Assembly: GCF_003428875.1 (NCBI RefSeq)
Contig: NZ_QQRS01000007.1
Coordinates: forward strand, 1-64,000
Source: Planomicrobium okeanokoites
Lineage (GTDB): Bacteria > Bacillota > Bacilli > Bacillales_A > Planococcaceae
DNA length: 64,000 nucleotides
Direction of reading: 5' to 3'
Of the stretch, positions 44,395 to 54,490 are shown in pieces (the first letter of the stretch is position 1; each line of letters starts with the position of its first letter). The position numbers and the translations under genes were made by a program. A model generated the notes under the pieces. The model was not told where the DNA came from. It did not search any database and worked only from the letters and a program-made list of their open reading frames with translations.

Positions 44395-47300
44395 TGCCAC
44401 CTGGACCGATGAACAATGGCAGGCAATCTGGGCAAAAGGGCAGGATATGCTGGTCTCAGCAGCTGCCGGCTCTGGCAAAACGGCGGTTCTGATCAACCGC
44501 ATGATTGAAAAGGTGCTGGATGAGAACGAGCCGATTTCAGTCGATGAACTGCTGGTTGTCACGTTCACCAATGCCTCAGCAGCTGAAATGCGCCACCGAA
44601 TGTCGAAGGCGCTGGAAAAAGCGGTGACTGAAAATCCGGAATCGAAACATTTAAGGCAGCAGCTGCGCCTTATTAATAAAGCACAGATTTCCACGCTGCA
44701 TTCTTTCTGCCTCTCGGTAGTGAAACAATACGCCTATCTTCTTGAAATAGATCCCGGGTTCCGGATTGCCGGGGATACAGAGGCGGCGCTGCTGCGTGAC
44801 GATGTGCTCGAAGCTGTTCTTGAAGCAGCTTACGAAGGTGAAAATGCGGAGGCAGTTTACCGCCTGGCCGACAGTTTTACATCAGACCGCAGCGACCAGG
44901 CGATGGAAGTGCTGGTCAGTAAGCTGTATGACTATTCACGCGTTCATCCCAATCCTGAATATTGGCTGCAGCAAGTTCCCGCGCTCTACGATGTGCCAGA
45001 TAAAGCGGTAATCGACGAGCTGCCGTTTATCGGTGATCTGAAAATGACGATCCGCCATGCCTTTGAAGAGGCGCTGCAACTGACAAGAGATGGAATTGAT
45101 ATTGCTCAGCAGCCGGATGGACCGGCAATCCTGGCCGATACTTTTGAAATGGATTCGGAATTGATCAAGTCGGCAATTGCCGACTTGGACCGCTCCTGGA
45201 ACGATATTTATGAATTTTCACAGCGCATCATCTGGCAAAAAGCAGGGAGCATCAAGAAGGATTCATGCGACCCTGTCCTGGCGGATGAAGCAAAAGCGCT
45301 GCGCAATGAAGTGAAGAAGATAGTTAAAGGCATAACGGATGCTTATTTTATCCGCAAGCCGTCCAGGTTATTGGACGAAATGCGCGAAATGGCCCCGTTG
45401 ATGCAAACATTGGTGGATTTGACGAAACGTTTCGCTGAGCAATATAAAGCCCTGAAAGTGGACCGCGCCATTGTGGATTTTTCAGATTTGGAGCATTATG
45501 CGCTCGAAATTCTAAGTGAAGATGGAGAACCCTCTCCTATCGCAAAAGAATACCGAAGCCGGTTCAAAGAAATACTGGTGGATGAATATCAGGATACGAA
45601 CATGCTGCAGGAAACGATATTGGGTCTGGTGAAATCAGGCGGCGAACAAGACGGCAACCTTTTTATGGTAGGGGACGTAAAGCAGTCGATCTACAGATTC
45701 AGACTGGCTGAACCGATGCTGTTTCTGGGAAAATACGGCCGTTTCACCAAAGAAGCGCAAGGGACAGGCATGAGCATCGACCTCAATGCCAATTTCCGCA
45801 GCCGAAAAGAGATCCTGGATGGCACCAATTATATTTTTTCTCAGATAATGGGGGAACGGGTCGGTGAGATCGAATATGACGAAGCCGCCGCTTTAAAACA
45901 TAAAGCACCTTATCCCGACAATGAAACACCGATTGAACTGGCGTTGATCCATGAACCCGAAATGGAGGAAGAACAGGCTGAAGAATCGGAAGACCTGGCT
46001 AAATCCCAATGGGAAGCAAGATACATCGCCGCGAAGATCCGTGAATTGATGGAGCGTGAAACGTATGTGCACGATCCATGGACCAATGAAAAGCGGCCAC
46101 TGGAGTATCGTGACATTGTAGTGCTAATGCGTTCAATGACATGGTCGGGTGATTTTGACGATGAATTCAAAATGGCGGGGATTCCTTTGTATACGGAATT
46201 GGCAGGCGGTTATTTCGATGCCCTGGAAGTGATGATCATGATGAACACACTTCGGGTCATCGACAATCCGTATCAGGATGTGCCGCTTGTTTCAGTATTG
46301 CGTGCACCGTTTATCGGCCTGCGCGAAAACGAGCTTGCTGAAATACGGCTGGCTGCTCCACAGGCGACTTTCTATGATGCCGTCAAATCGTTCATCCGGA
46401 GCGGCACCGGCATCGACAGGGAAGCTGCTGAAAAATTACAGCGCTTCATGCTGCAACTGGAAGACTGGAGGAATCTCGCCCGCCGAGGCTCACTGGCGGA
46501 ATTGATCTGGCAGGTATATCTTGATACCAATTATTACGAGATGGTCGGCTCCATGTCGAACGGCAAGCAGCGGCAGGCGAATCTGCGGGCACTTCACGAC
46601 AGGGCTTTGGAATATGAGAAAACATCATTCCGTGGCTTATTCCGCTTCCTGCGTTTCATCGACCGGATGCGTGAACGCGGTGATGATCTTGGAACTGCCA
46701 GATCGCTCAGTGAAAAAGAGAATGTGGTCCGGCTGATGACCGTCCATAAGTCGAAAGGTCTTGAATTCCCTGTAGTCTTTTTTGCGGGCACTGGAAGGTC
46801 TTTCAATGAAATGGACTTTCGCAAATCCTATATGTTTGACCAGGACTATGGTTTAGCCGTCAAAGCGGTCAATCCCGAGACCCGGGTGGAATATACCTCG
46901 TTGCCGTTTCTTGCCGTGAAAGAAAGAAAGCAATTGCAGATGAAAGCGGAAGAAATGAGAGTTTTATATGTAGCGATGACCCGTGCTAAAGAGCGGCTGT
47001 TCCTGACAGCTTCCGTGAAAGATCCCGAATCTCTTTTCGAACGCTGGAAAATGGCGTCATCTGATGTCAGACTGCCGGATTTCGTCCGTTCGCGGGCCAA
47101 AGGCTATCTGGATTGGCTCGGTCCGGCAATAGCTCGGCATCCGGATGCCGAAGGATTGATGAACCGATCCGGAATCCTCTTGCCGCACCATTCGAAATTT
47201 CAGGTCGAACTTGTCGAGAGCCAATCGCTTCTGCCGGCGCCGCTAGTATTTGAGGAGCTGTCGCCGATGCAGGGCGAGCTGCAGGACCTGGAAACTGAAA

Positions 47301-47986
47301 TCAGAAACAGATTCGATTTTCGCTATCCGCATCAGCAATCAGTAGAAAAACGTTCCAAACAATCAGTGTCGGAGATGAAACGTCTGCAGATGCTGCAGCG
47401 TCTTGATGAGCCGGAATCATTTATTCAAAGCATCGGTCCTTCCAAGCGTACTCTGCATGACCGTCCTGATTTTCTGCAGGAAAAACGTCTTGCCGCATCC
47501 GATATCGGGACAGCTGTCCACTCGCTGATGCAGCATATTCCGCTGGATAAAAAGTTGTCCGCTGCAGAAATAACCGAACAGATTGAAACGCTCGTCGGCA
47601 TGGAAATTCTGTCACGTGAAGAAGGAAGAGCTATAAGGATGCGGGAAATTGCAGCGTTTTACTCAAGTGATACAGCCCGCAGGTTAATGGAGGCGAAACA
47701 AATTAAAAGGGAAGTCCCCTTTACCTATGCGAAGGAAGACGAGGAAGGCGATTATCAGATCATCCAAGGGATTGTCGATTGTCTTTTCGAAGAGGAAGAC
47801 GGCTGGGTGCTGCTGGATTACAAGACGGACCGGCTCTATCAGATTGAAGACGTCCAGTCGGAAATGTCAGCCCGTTATGAAGTTCAATTGACGGTTTATA
47901 CTGAAGCTGTTGAAGCAATTTTAAAAGTACCGATCAAAGAAAAACTGCTGTATCTGTTTTCGGCGGAAAAAGAGGTAAGAATTTAG
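44372..47986 (+). CDS. addA: ATP-dependent helicase/nuclease subunit A
   Basis: 1204 residues, overlapping addB by 23 bp (GAAAGGAG upstream of ATG). UvrD-type helicase: Walker A AAAGSGKT at 30-37, DEYQDTN motif II near 407, MTVHKSKGLEFPVV motif V near 790, and VAMTRAKERL motif VI near 868. The nuclease motif LLDYKTD lies near 1150. Provides 3-prime-to-5-prime unwinding and one of the two nuclease sites in AddAB. Confidence 0.97.
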   Translation: MIPTKPNDATWTDEQWQAIWAKGQDMLVSAAAGSGKTAVLINRMIEKVLDENEPISVDELLVVTFTNASAAEMRHRMSKALEKAVTENPESKHLRQQLRLINKAQISTLHSFCLSVVKQYAYLLEIDPGFRIAGDTEAALLRDDVLEAVLEAAYEGENAEAVYRLADSFTSDRSDQAMEVLVSKLYDYSRVHPNPEYWLQQVPALYDVPDKAVIDELPFIGDLKMTIRHAFEEALQLTRDGIDIAQQPDGPAILADTFEMDSELIKSAIADLDRSWNDIYEFSQRIIWQKAGSIKKDSCDPVLADEAKALRNEVKKIVKGITDAYFIRKPSRLLDEMREMAPLMQTLVDLTKRFAEQYKALKVDRAIVDFSDLEHYALEILSEDGEPSPIAKEYRSRFKEILVDEYQDTNMLQETILGLVKSGGEQDGNLFMVGDVKQSIYRFRLAEPMLFLGKYGRFTKEAQGTGMSIDLNANFRSRKEILDGTNYIFSQIMGERVGEIEYDEAAALKHKAPYPDNETPIELALIHEPEMEEEQAEESEDLAKSQWEARYIAAKIRELMERETYVHDPWTNEKRPLEYRDIVVLMRSMTWSGDFDDEFKMAGIPLYTELAGGYFDALEVMIMMNTLRVIDNPYQDVPLVSVLRAPFIGLRENELAEIRLAAPQATFYDAVKSFIRSGTGIDREAAEKLQRFMLQLEDWRNLARRGSLAELIWQVYLDTNYYEMVGSMSNGKQRQANLRALHDRALEYEKTSFRGLFRFLRFIDRMRERGDDLGTARSLSEKENVVRLMTVHKSKGLEFPVVFFAGTGRSFNEMDFRKSYMFDQDYGLAVKAVNPETRVEYTSLPFLAVKERKQLQMKAEEMRVLYVAMTRAKERLFLTASVKDPESLFERWKMASSDVRLPDFVRSRAKGYLDWLGPAIARHPDAEGLMNRSGILLPHHSKFQVELVESQSLLPAPLVFEELSPMQGELQDLETEIRNRFDFRYPHQQSVEKRSKQSVSEMKRLQMLQRLDEPESFIQSIGPSKRTLHDRPDFLQEKRLAASDIGTAVHSLMQHIPLDKKLSAAEITEQIETLVGMEILSREEGRAIRMREIAAFYSSDTARRLMEAKQIKREVPFTYAKEDEEGDYQIIQGIVDCLFEEEDGWVLLDYKTDRLYQIEDVQSEMSARYEVQLTVYTEAVEAILKVPIKEKLLYLFSAEKEVRI

Positions 47987-47996
47987 GGGGATTTTT

Positions 47997-49175
47997 GTGA
48001 GATTACAACCTGTGGCTCTGGATGAACGTGTGGAAGCGATCGATTTGATGAGAGGATTCGCCTTGCTGGGCATTCTTCTTATCAATATGCTGGCTTTTCA
48101 TTCACCGCTTTATTATATAGACCCGTATACATGGTTTGACGCTCCTGGGGATACAGCGACATTTTCTTTTCTTGATGTATTCGTCCAGGCCAGTTTCTAT
48201 CCGTTATTCGCTATGCTTTTTGGATACGGATTGGGCATGCAATTTTTAAGGGCGGAGGAAAGGAACAGATCATTTGCGCCAATGGCGGTAAAACGGCTGT
48301 CAGTGCTGCTGATTTTCGGTATTCTGCACGCATTTCTCATTTGGTATGGGGATATTCTGATCACATACGCAATCATGGGGTTCCTGCTGATCGGCATGAT
48401 CCGGCTTGAGTCAAAATGGCTGCTGTCGCTGGGCGTCATCATATATGTGATTCCCCAGACTTTATTGCTTGTCATGATGTTTGCGGCGGTAGCGCTGGAT
48501 TCGAGCTTTTATGTCGGAATCCAGCAAGTGCAGAACTCGATTGCCGCCTACGGAGGAGGCACGTTCGCCGAAATTTTCCGGCAGCGTTTTGATGACTGGA
48601 TGTATGGCAATAATCCGTTGAATTACATCATCTTGATTGTTACAATTCTGCCCCTTACGATGATTGGCGCAGCTGCAGCCAAATGGCAGCTGATCGAACG
48701 CACGAAAGAATTGAAGAAATTATGGATTGCGCTTATGGCGGCAGGATTAATTGCTGGTTTGTTGCTGAAACTGACCCCTTATATTTTCGGCCCGAATATC
48801 GCGCTGACTTTCTTACAGGAAATTTTTGGTGGACCGCTGCTTGCGGTAAGCTATGCAGCGATCATAGCGCTCCTTGCACAAAGTGACGGAACTCGGAAGT
48901 TGCTCCGGCCATTGACTAAAGTGGGCCGGATGTCGATGACAACATATATCATGCAATCACTTATCGCTACGACAATCTTCTACTCATATGGATTAGGTCT
49001 ATACGGACAGGTCAGCCTTCTGACCGGGACATTGATGGCATTCGGCATCTTTGCATTGCAATTGATTTTTGCCGAAATCTGGCTGACCAAATTCAGCCAG
49101 GGACCGCTGGAAATTTTCTGGCGAAAGGTGACGTATGGATTAAATTTCGAAAAAAGCAACAAATCGAATAATTAA
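47997..49175 (+). CDS. DUF418 family membrane protein
   Basis: 392 residues from GTG 47997 (AGGGGGA upstream), about ten TM segments. Family features: RVEAIDLMRGFALLGILLINM near residue 11, LFAMLFGYGLGMQF near 70, and C-terminal GRMSMTTYIMQSLIATTIFYSYGLGLYGQ (read in segments) near 318. Function unknown; related to acyltransferase-like YeiB/YxaH proteins. Ten base pairs after addA, so perhaps co-transcribed. Confidence 0.85.
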   Translation: MRLQPVALDERVEAIDLMRGFALLGILLINMLAFHSPLYYIDPYTWFDAPGDTATFSFLDVFVQASFYPLFAMLFGYGLGMQFLRAEERNRSFAPMAVKRLSVLLIFGILHAFLIWYGDILITYAIMGFLLIGMIRLESKWLLSLGVIIYVIPQTLLLVMMFAAVALDSSFYVGIQQVQNSIAAYGGGTFAEIFRQRFDDWMYGNNPLNYIILIVTILPLTMIGAAAAKWQLIERTKELKKLWIALMAAGLIAGLLLKLTPYIFGPNIALTFLQEIFGGPLLAVSYAAIIALLAQSDGTRKLLRPLTKVGRMSMTTYIMQSLIATTIFYSYGLGLYGQVSLLTGTLMAFGIFALQLIFAEIWLTKFSQGPLEIFWRKVTYGLNFEKSNKSNN

Positions 49176-49217
49176 TGTGTATAATTAATGGAACCAAAGA
49201 AAAGGAGTGTTTATTAA

Positions 49218-50117
49218 ATGAAGCTGTTATCATTTCGCTATGAAGGAAAAGAAGCATTCGGACCAAAAGTGAAAAAAGAAGAAGCCGTTTGGGATGTCTT
49301 AAAAATCCAGAATGAACTTGGTGTTCTTCCGTCTTTTCCGGCACAGCTGATTGAAGGATTATCACAGGGAGTGGAATTTGTTGAGCAAATCCGCAAGTTG
49401 GCGGATGCAGCAGCCCAAACGGAAAATCCCGCTGATTTCAAACACTCTTTTTCGGATATCGAATGGCTGGCACCCGTGCCGCGCCCACCTAAAAATGTAC
49501 TGTGCGTAGGCAGAAATTATTCTGAACATGCCAAAGAGATGGGCGGTGAGGCGCCTGTTGATCTGGTCGTCTTTACGAAATCCCCTGCAGCTATTGCTGC
49601 TGACCATGAAACTGTGCCAGTCCATAGCGGCTTAACGGATTCCTATGATTATGAAGGAGAGCTTGCTGTTATAATTGGAAAAGGCGGCAGTTCCATCCCG
49701 AAACAGATGGCTTACGACCATGTCTTCGGATATACGATTGCAAACGATATGACAGCGCGGGATCTTCAATCGAAACATCAACAGTATTTCCTGGGCAAAA
49801 GCCTGGTTAAATCCTGTCCGATGGGACCTTATATTGTAACGAAAGACGAAATACCGCAATCGCAGAATCTGTCGATTGTCACTAAAGTCAATGAAGAAAT
49901 ACGCCAGAATGGCAATACGAAAGATATGATCCGAAGAGTGGATGACCTTATTTCGGAGATTTCAAAATACACGCCGCTTGAACCGGGTGATGTCATCTTG
50001 ACTGGGACGCCGGCTGGTGTCGGGAAAGGCTTCAATCCCCCGAAATTCCTGAAAGCCGGAGATACAGTGAAGATTTCAATTGAATCAATCGGAACACTCG
50101 TCACACATTTGTCATAG
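49218..50117 (+). CDS. Fumarylacetoacetate-hydrolase family protein (YisK-like)
   Basis: 299 residues. The FAH fold is evident from RPPKNVLCVGRNYSEHAKEM near 90-109, DYEGELAVIIGKGG near 144 with metal-binding acidic residues, YTIANDMTARDLQ near 171, and ILTGTPAGVGKG near 257. It resembles Bacillus YisK, reported as an oxaloacetate decarboxylase with a link to the cell envelope. Substrate here is inferred. The next gene is yisL-like, as expected for the yis region. Confidence 0.88.
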   Translation: MKLLSFRYEGKEAFGPKVKKEEAVWDVLKIQNELGVLPSFPAQLIEGLSQGVEFVEQIRKLADAAAQTENPADFKHSFSDIEWLAPVPRPPKNVLCVGRNYSEHAKEMGGEAPVDLVVFTKSPAAIAADHETVPVHSGLTDSYDYEGELAVIIGKGGSSIPKQMAYDHVFGYTIANDMTARDLQSKHQQYFLGKSLVKSCPMGPYIVTKDEIPQSQNLSIVTKVNEEIRQNGNTKDMIRRVDDLISEISKYTPLEPGDVILTGTPAGVGKGFNPPKFLKAGDTVKISIESIGTLVTHLS

Positions 50118-50186
50118 CACCTCCTTGCTGCCAGCAGTGAAAATTATGGTAGACTATAGGAGAACTATATCAAAAGAGGTGACGAA

Positions 50187-50561
50187 TTGGACTTTTTAAC
50201 TGAAACTACACATCTTCACATCACGACTTGGGTCATTGCTATTCTGCTTTTCGTAATAGCTGCATTCATGGCCCCTGAAAGCAAAGGACGCAAAATTATC
50301 CATATGATTCTGCGCTTGTTCTATATTCTGGTCATCATTACCGGGTTGGCGTTATTCATAGCACACTCATCATTTGATGCCATGCAATATGGAATGAAAT
50401 TCCTGTTCGGCCTATTGACCATCGGTATGATGGAAATGGTGCTGGTACGCGGCAAAAAAGGGAAATCCGTGACTATGTTCTGGATCCTGTTTGCTGTATT
50501 CCTGGCAGTAACCATGTTCTACGGCTTTAAATTACCGATCGGCTTCAGATTTTTAGCTTAA
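50187..50561 (+). CDS. yisL: YisL/UPF0344 family membrane protein
   Basis: 124 residues from TTG 50187 (AAAGAGGTGA upstream). Four TM segments. The family pattern HLHITTWVIAILLF near residue 8 and KGRKIIHMILRLFYILVIITG near 33 is clear. Function unknown. Confidence 0.9.
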   Translation: MDFLTETTHLHITTWVIAILLFVIAAFMAPESKGRKIIHMILRLFYILVIITGLALFIAHSSFDAMQYGMKFLFGLLTIGMMEMVLVRGKKGKSVTMFWILFAVFLAVTMFYGFKLPIGFRFLA

Positions 50562-50562
50562 T

Positions 50563-50597
50563 AAAAAAGACGGATGCCCACGTGGCATCCTTTTTTT
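50563..50597. terminator. Terminator after yisL
   Basis: GGATGCC-CACGT-GGCATCC with an A-run before and T7 after. Confidence 0.9.
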
Positions 50598-50747
50598 ATG
50601 GGGAAATTTTCTTCAGCATTCACAGTTTAGACGAAACTGTTGAACCGCACAGCGAATTCATTCATCTTTAAATAGCAGGGGGGACGGTAGTTTGTTAAAA
50701 TAGACCGAGTGGCATGCAATAAACCCTCATTGAAGGAGGACATAGGA

Positions 50748-52217
50748 TTGAAAGCGAAATGGATTTCCGGTATCTTGAGCATGATGCTGTTGCTGGGCAT
50801 AGCAGCTCCCGCATCGGCAGATGAAACAAGACAAATAGAAGATGAAAGCATATACGATGTACTGGTCGATCGGTACTTCAATAAGCAGCTCGCAAATGAT
50901 TTTGAGGTAAATGCGACAGATCCTTCCGCATTCAACGGTGGAGATTTTGCGGGGCTGTCGAGTGAGATTCTCCATATTAATGATATGGGCTTTACCGTCC
51001 TGTCGATAGGATCGGTGTTTGCTTCAGCTACATACGACGGTAAAGAAGTGATCGATTACAGCCAATTTGAAAGACATTTTGGAACTGAAGAAGACTTTGT
51101 TGATCTTTTGGAAACTGTCCATGAAAATGAAATGAAACTGATGATCGACATTCCTACTCAGCAACTCAGCAGCCAGCATTTCTGGTTAAAAGACAACCCG
51201 GAATGGTTTATTGAAAATGAAGATGGGACTTATGCGCTGGATACAGCTAACCCTGATGTGCAAGACGCCTTGATAGAAGTTGTCAGCGGCTTTATTCAGC
51301 AATATGAAATTGATGGATTGAGGCTTCAGGAGACAGAGAAATTGGATACAGGCTTTATTAACCGTTTTTCAGAGGAAATTAAATCAGTGCGTGATATTTA
51401 TCTGATCGGCGATGCTGAAATGGAGCCGGTAGAGGGTCTTGATGCGGTTGTTTTGCCTGGCGTCGAGGAAACTTTACGCAATAGTTATAAAAACTTTGAC
51501 CAGGATACATCCGGGTTGCCGGAGTTGATGGAAAATGCTGAAGGGAAATTGATTCAGGCCGATTCACTGCGGGGATCACGCATTACTTCTGATATTGTGG
51601 AAGCACAGGGGTTCCCGCCGACCCGCATGCGTTTATTGTTCACTCAATTATTGACGATGCCGGGAATTCCAGTTGTCCAATATGGTTCAGAGATTGCGAT
51701 GAACGGAAAAAGCTTGCCGGAATCCCATCAATTGCTGAACATGGCGGTTGAAAAGGAATTGATTGACCACATCAAAAACTTGAATTCGCTGCGCAACTCG
51801 TCGGAGGCTTTGCGGACCGGCGAGCTGGAAGTCATTCACGAAGAAGACGGATGGCTCATCTATAAAAGATCGAACGATGAAGAAACATGGATCATTGCCA
51901 TCAATAATTCCTCGAGCACAAGAAACTTCACGATTTCGGCAGATGAAATCGGCAGTGACAAACAGCTGCAGGGATTGTTCGAAAACGATATTGTCCGCCA
52001 GGAAGAGAATGGCGATTATAAAATCACACTGGACCGTGAAATAGCCGAAACTTTCCACGTCATCGACGAACGCGGGTTCAACAAAGCTTATATTGCGGCA
52101 TTGATTGTTCTCTATGTCGTATTTATGATTTTCCTATGGGTGGTCTGGAAAAAAGGCCGCCAGCGAAGAGCGGATGAAGCAGCTAAAACTGCGAATGAAA
52201 AGCAAGGCGAAAATTGA
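50748..52217 (+). CDS. Membrane-anchored GH13-like protein lacking the catalytic residues
   Basis: 489 residues from TTG 50748 (AAGGAGGA upstream). Signal peptide to Ala24, then an alpha-amylase-like barrel (FNGGDFAGL near 62, YSQFERHFGTEEDF near 104, MIDIP near 132, EIDGLRL near 187). A C-terminal TM helix near 444-464 is followed by a basic tail. GH13 catalytic positions are altered: the region I N-H pair is Q138-Q139, the nucleophile Asp is Gln194 (GLRLQ), region III G-E is G221-D222, and the region IV N-H-D is A-D-S near 271-273. It therefore looks like an anchored pseudoenzyme, perhaps glycan-binding. Family membership is firm; inactivity is inference. Confidence 0.85.
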   Translation: MKAKWISGILSMMLLLGIAAPASADETRQIEDESIYDVLVDRYFNKQLANDFEVNATDPSAFNGGDFAGLSSEILHINDMGFTVLSIGSVFASATYDGKEVIDYSQFERHFGTEEDFVDLLETVHENEMKLMIDIPTQQLSSQHFWLKDNPEWFIENEDGTYALDTANPDVQDALIEVVSGFIQQYEIDGLRLQETEKLDTGFINRFSEEIKSVRDIYLIGDAEMEPVEGLDAVVLPGVEETLRNSYKNFDQDTSGLPELMENAEGKLIQADSLRGSRITSDIVEAQGFPPTRMRLLFTQLLTMPGIPVVQYGSEIAMNGKSLPESHQLLNMAVEKELIDHIKNLNSLRNSSEALRTGELEVIHEEDGWLIYKRSNDEETWIIAINNSSSTRNFTISADEIGSDKQLQGLFENDIVRQEENGDYKITLDREIAETFHVIDERGFNKAYIAALIVLYVVFMIFLWVVWKKGRQRRADEAAKTANEKQGEN

Positions 52218-52228
52218 ATAAGTTATAG

Positions 52229-52266
52229 AAAAACGGCACAGAAAGAAAACTTCTGTGCCGTTTTTA
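52229..52266. terminator. Bidirectional terminator
   Basis: AAAAACGGCACAGAA pairs with TTCTGTGCCGTTTTT between convergent genes. Confidence 0.92.
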
Positions 52267-52267
52267 C

Positions 52268-53605
52268 TTATATTTTTTTATCTGCCTTATAGCCAGCCAT
52301 GTTCACAGGATCTTTTGGTGATGAGTAAGGTGGGGCATAGCAGAGTTCAAGCGCTTGAAGATCATCGACGGTCAGCCCTGCATACATCGCTGTCGCAATG
52401 ACATCTATCCGTTTATCCACACCTTTCGTCCCCAGACACTGGGCACCGAAGATTTCCCTGGTATTCGGGTCGTAATGGATTTTCAATTTCAATTTGCCAT
52501 GGTCAGGATAATAACCGGCATTTGAATTGCCGTTATGGATGAGAGACACGGATGGAATTTCAAGTTCGCGCAATTTATTTTCGTTCAAACCGGTCATCGC
52601 AGCTGTTAAGCTAAAAATTTTAACGATTGAGGTGCCAAGCAGCCCTTTTTTGGGAATGGATTCACCGTTTATATGCTTAGCGGCGATATAGGCCTGGCGA
52701 TGTGCGGGCCAGGCAAGAGGCACGCGTTTCGGTTCACCGGTAACCATATCGAAATTCTCTGACGCGTCCCCGATTGCGTAGATTGAGGGGTCATCAGTCT
52801 GCATATAATCATTGGTTACGATTCCGCCAGTTTTTCCGATTTCCAGTCCAGCATCTTTAGCCAGACCGACGTTGGGCGCGAGACCGACACTCATGATGAT
52901 GAAATCCGTTTCAAGGACATCCCCATTTGACAGGGTTTGCGAACGTCCATTTATTTCTGTGATATAAGCATTAGTCTGCAGATGGATTTCATTCAATAAT
53001 AATTCCTTTTCAATTTCCCGGGAAATGTCTTCATCAAGGATTGACATGACGTAGTCTGATTTGTGGACCAGATGAACATCGATGCCAAGCTCCTTGAGAT
53101 TTTCCGCCATCTCGAGGCCAATAAAGCCCCCGCCTGAAATGGTGCAGCTTTGTGGATTATTCGAGCGGATATACTCTTTGATGGAGAGCATGTCGTTATA
53201 GCTCCGCAGAGTGAAAATATTCGCTGTTTCGCTGCCTTTCACTTGTGGCACAATTGCGGTTCCGCCAGGTGCGAGTATCAGTTTATCGTAACTCTCCTGG
53301 AACTCTTCGCCCGTCTCCAAATTTTTTACATGAATACTTTTATCGTCGCGGTCGATCGCCGTCACTTCGTGCTTCAAGTGGACATCGATATTGCGTTTTT
53401 CATGGAATTGCTCAGGATTGGCCATTAATAAGGATTCTTCGTCTTCAATGACTTCGCCAATTGCATAAGGTGTTCCGCATGCAGCATAGGACATGACTGA
53501 ATCCCGGTCGAAAACTTTAATGGTTGCTTCCTTATTATAAAAGCGCAGTTGGCCTGCCGCTGTGGCGCCTCCGCCAACTGCTCCGACGATCAGGATCTTT
53601 TCCAT
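52268..53605 (-). CDS. cdr: CoA-disulfide reductase
   Basis: 445 residues. FAD-binding GAVGGGATAAGQLR near residue 8, redox site SYAACGTPYAIGE with single Cys43 (the CoADR SxxxCxxP pattern), NAD(P)-binding GGGFIGLEMAENL near 158, and YAIGDASE near 274. The C-terminal dimer domain ends AYKADK-like, with the YAPPYSSPKDPVNMAGY hallmark. Reduces CoA disulfide to maintain thiol balance. RBS AAAGGGGTG precedes ATG. Confidence 0.92.
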   Translation of the reverse strand: MEKILIVGAVGGGATAAGQLRFYNKEATIKVFDRDSVMSYAACGTPYAIGEVIEDEESLLMANPEQFHEKRNIDVHLKHEVTAIDRDDKSIHVKNLETGEEFQESYDKLILAPGGTAIVPQVKGSETANIFTLRSYNDMLSIKEYIRSNNPQSCTISGGGFIGLEMAENLKELGIDVHLVHKSDYVMSILDEDISREIEKELLLNEIHLQTNAYITEINGRSQTLSNGDVLETDFIIMSVGLAPNVGLAKDAGLEIGKTGGIVTNDYMQTDDPSIYAIGDASENFDMVTGEPKRVPLAWPAHRQAYIAAKHINGESIPKKGLLGTSIVKIFSLTAAMTGLNENKLRELEIPSVSLIHNGNSNAGYYPDHGKLKLKIHYDPNTREIFGAQCLGTKGVDKRIDVIATAMYAGLTVDDLQALELCYAPPYSSPKDPVNMAGYKADKKI

Positions 53606-53619
53606 CCAACAGCACCCCT

Positions 53620-54474
53620 TTAGGAATTTAATTTATTCTGGAAGAATACCGCAAGAGTACCCGGTCCTGTATGGGCTGCGATAACTGAGCCGATCATATA
53701 AACTTCCACATTTTTCGGGTGGAATTGTTCTTCAATCGCTTCTTTCATCAAGTTGGCAAATTCTTCGTCATCACCGTGGCTGATCGAAATGATTTGTTTT
53801 TCAAGCTGCTCGCCGCGTTCTTCCATTAATTCCACGATGCGTTTAACGACTTTTTTTCGGCCGCGCAACTTTTCAATCGGCACTAATTTCCCGTTTTCGA
53901 CGTGGAGCAATGGCTTGATATTCAATAGTCCGCCGACAAACGCACTACCTTTTGAAATACGGCCGCCTTTAGCCATATAATCAAGGTCTTCAACAGTGAA
54001 CAGAGATTCTGTGTGATCAGCCATAAAACGGATCCGTTCAATGATCTCTTTTAGAGGATGTCCCTGTGAACGGAGTTTTACCGCTTCTTTGACCAGCATT
54101 CCATATCCAAGGGAGGCCAGTTTCGAATCAAGTACGGTGAGCTTCAAGTCCGGATATTCTTCACGAACTTGTTCCGATGCCATCATTGCCGTCCCATAAG
54201 TGCCTGATAACTCGGAAGAAAAGGCGATATAGAATCCTTCCTCATCATCTTTCGCTAATTGTTCGAAGGCGTTAAGCATTTCGTCCGGTGATACCTGTGA
54301 AGTTTTTGGCCGTATATCATTGCGGATGGCTTCATAAACCTTCAGCGAATGGATGGTCCGGATATCTTCGAACTCCTCATTGCCGATATGCACACGCAAC
54401 GGAAACAATTCCACGTTTTCCTTTTCAAAAAACTCTTTAGGTAAATCTGATGCGCTGTCTGCGAATAATCTCAT
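53620..54474 (-). CDS. DegV family protein (YitS-like)
   Basis: 284 residues. DegV features: FADSASDLPKEFF at the N-terminus, FSSELSGTYGTAMMA near 84, and TVEDLDYMAKGGRISKGSAFVGG (in segments) near 160. A second DegV paralog after the one at 22219. It sits directly upstream of yitU/yitV/yitW-like genes, matching YitS of Bacillus. Probably a fatty-acid-binding FakB-type subunit. Confidence 0.9.
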   Translation of the reverse strand: MRLFADSASDLPKEFFEKENVELFPLRVHIGNEEFEDIRTIHSLKVYEAIRNDIRPKTSQVSPDEMLNAFEQLAKDDEEGFYIAFSSELSGTYGTAMMASEQVREEYPDLKLTVLDSKLASLGYGMLVKEAVKLRSQGHPLKEIIERIRFMADHTESLFTVEDLDYMAKGGRISKGSAFVGGLLNIKPLLHVENGKLVPIEKLRGRKKVVKRIVELMEERGEQLEKQIISISHGDDEEFANLMKEAIEEQFHPKNVEVYMIGSVIAAHTGPGTLAVFFQNKLNS

Positions 54475-54490
54475 TCCAATCCCCCATTCC

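Noticed and set aside
53150..53451. Plus-strand ORFs inside the cdr gene
   Set aside because: They overlap a complete, motif-bearing flavoprotein on the other strand and have no RBS or protein-like composition.
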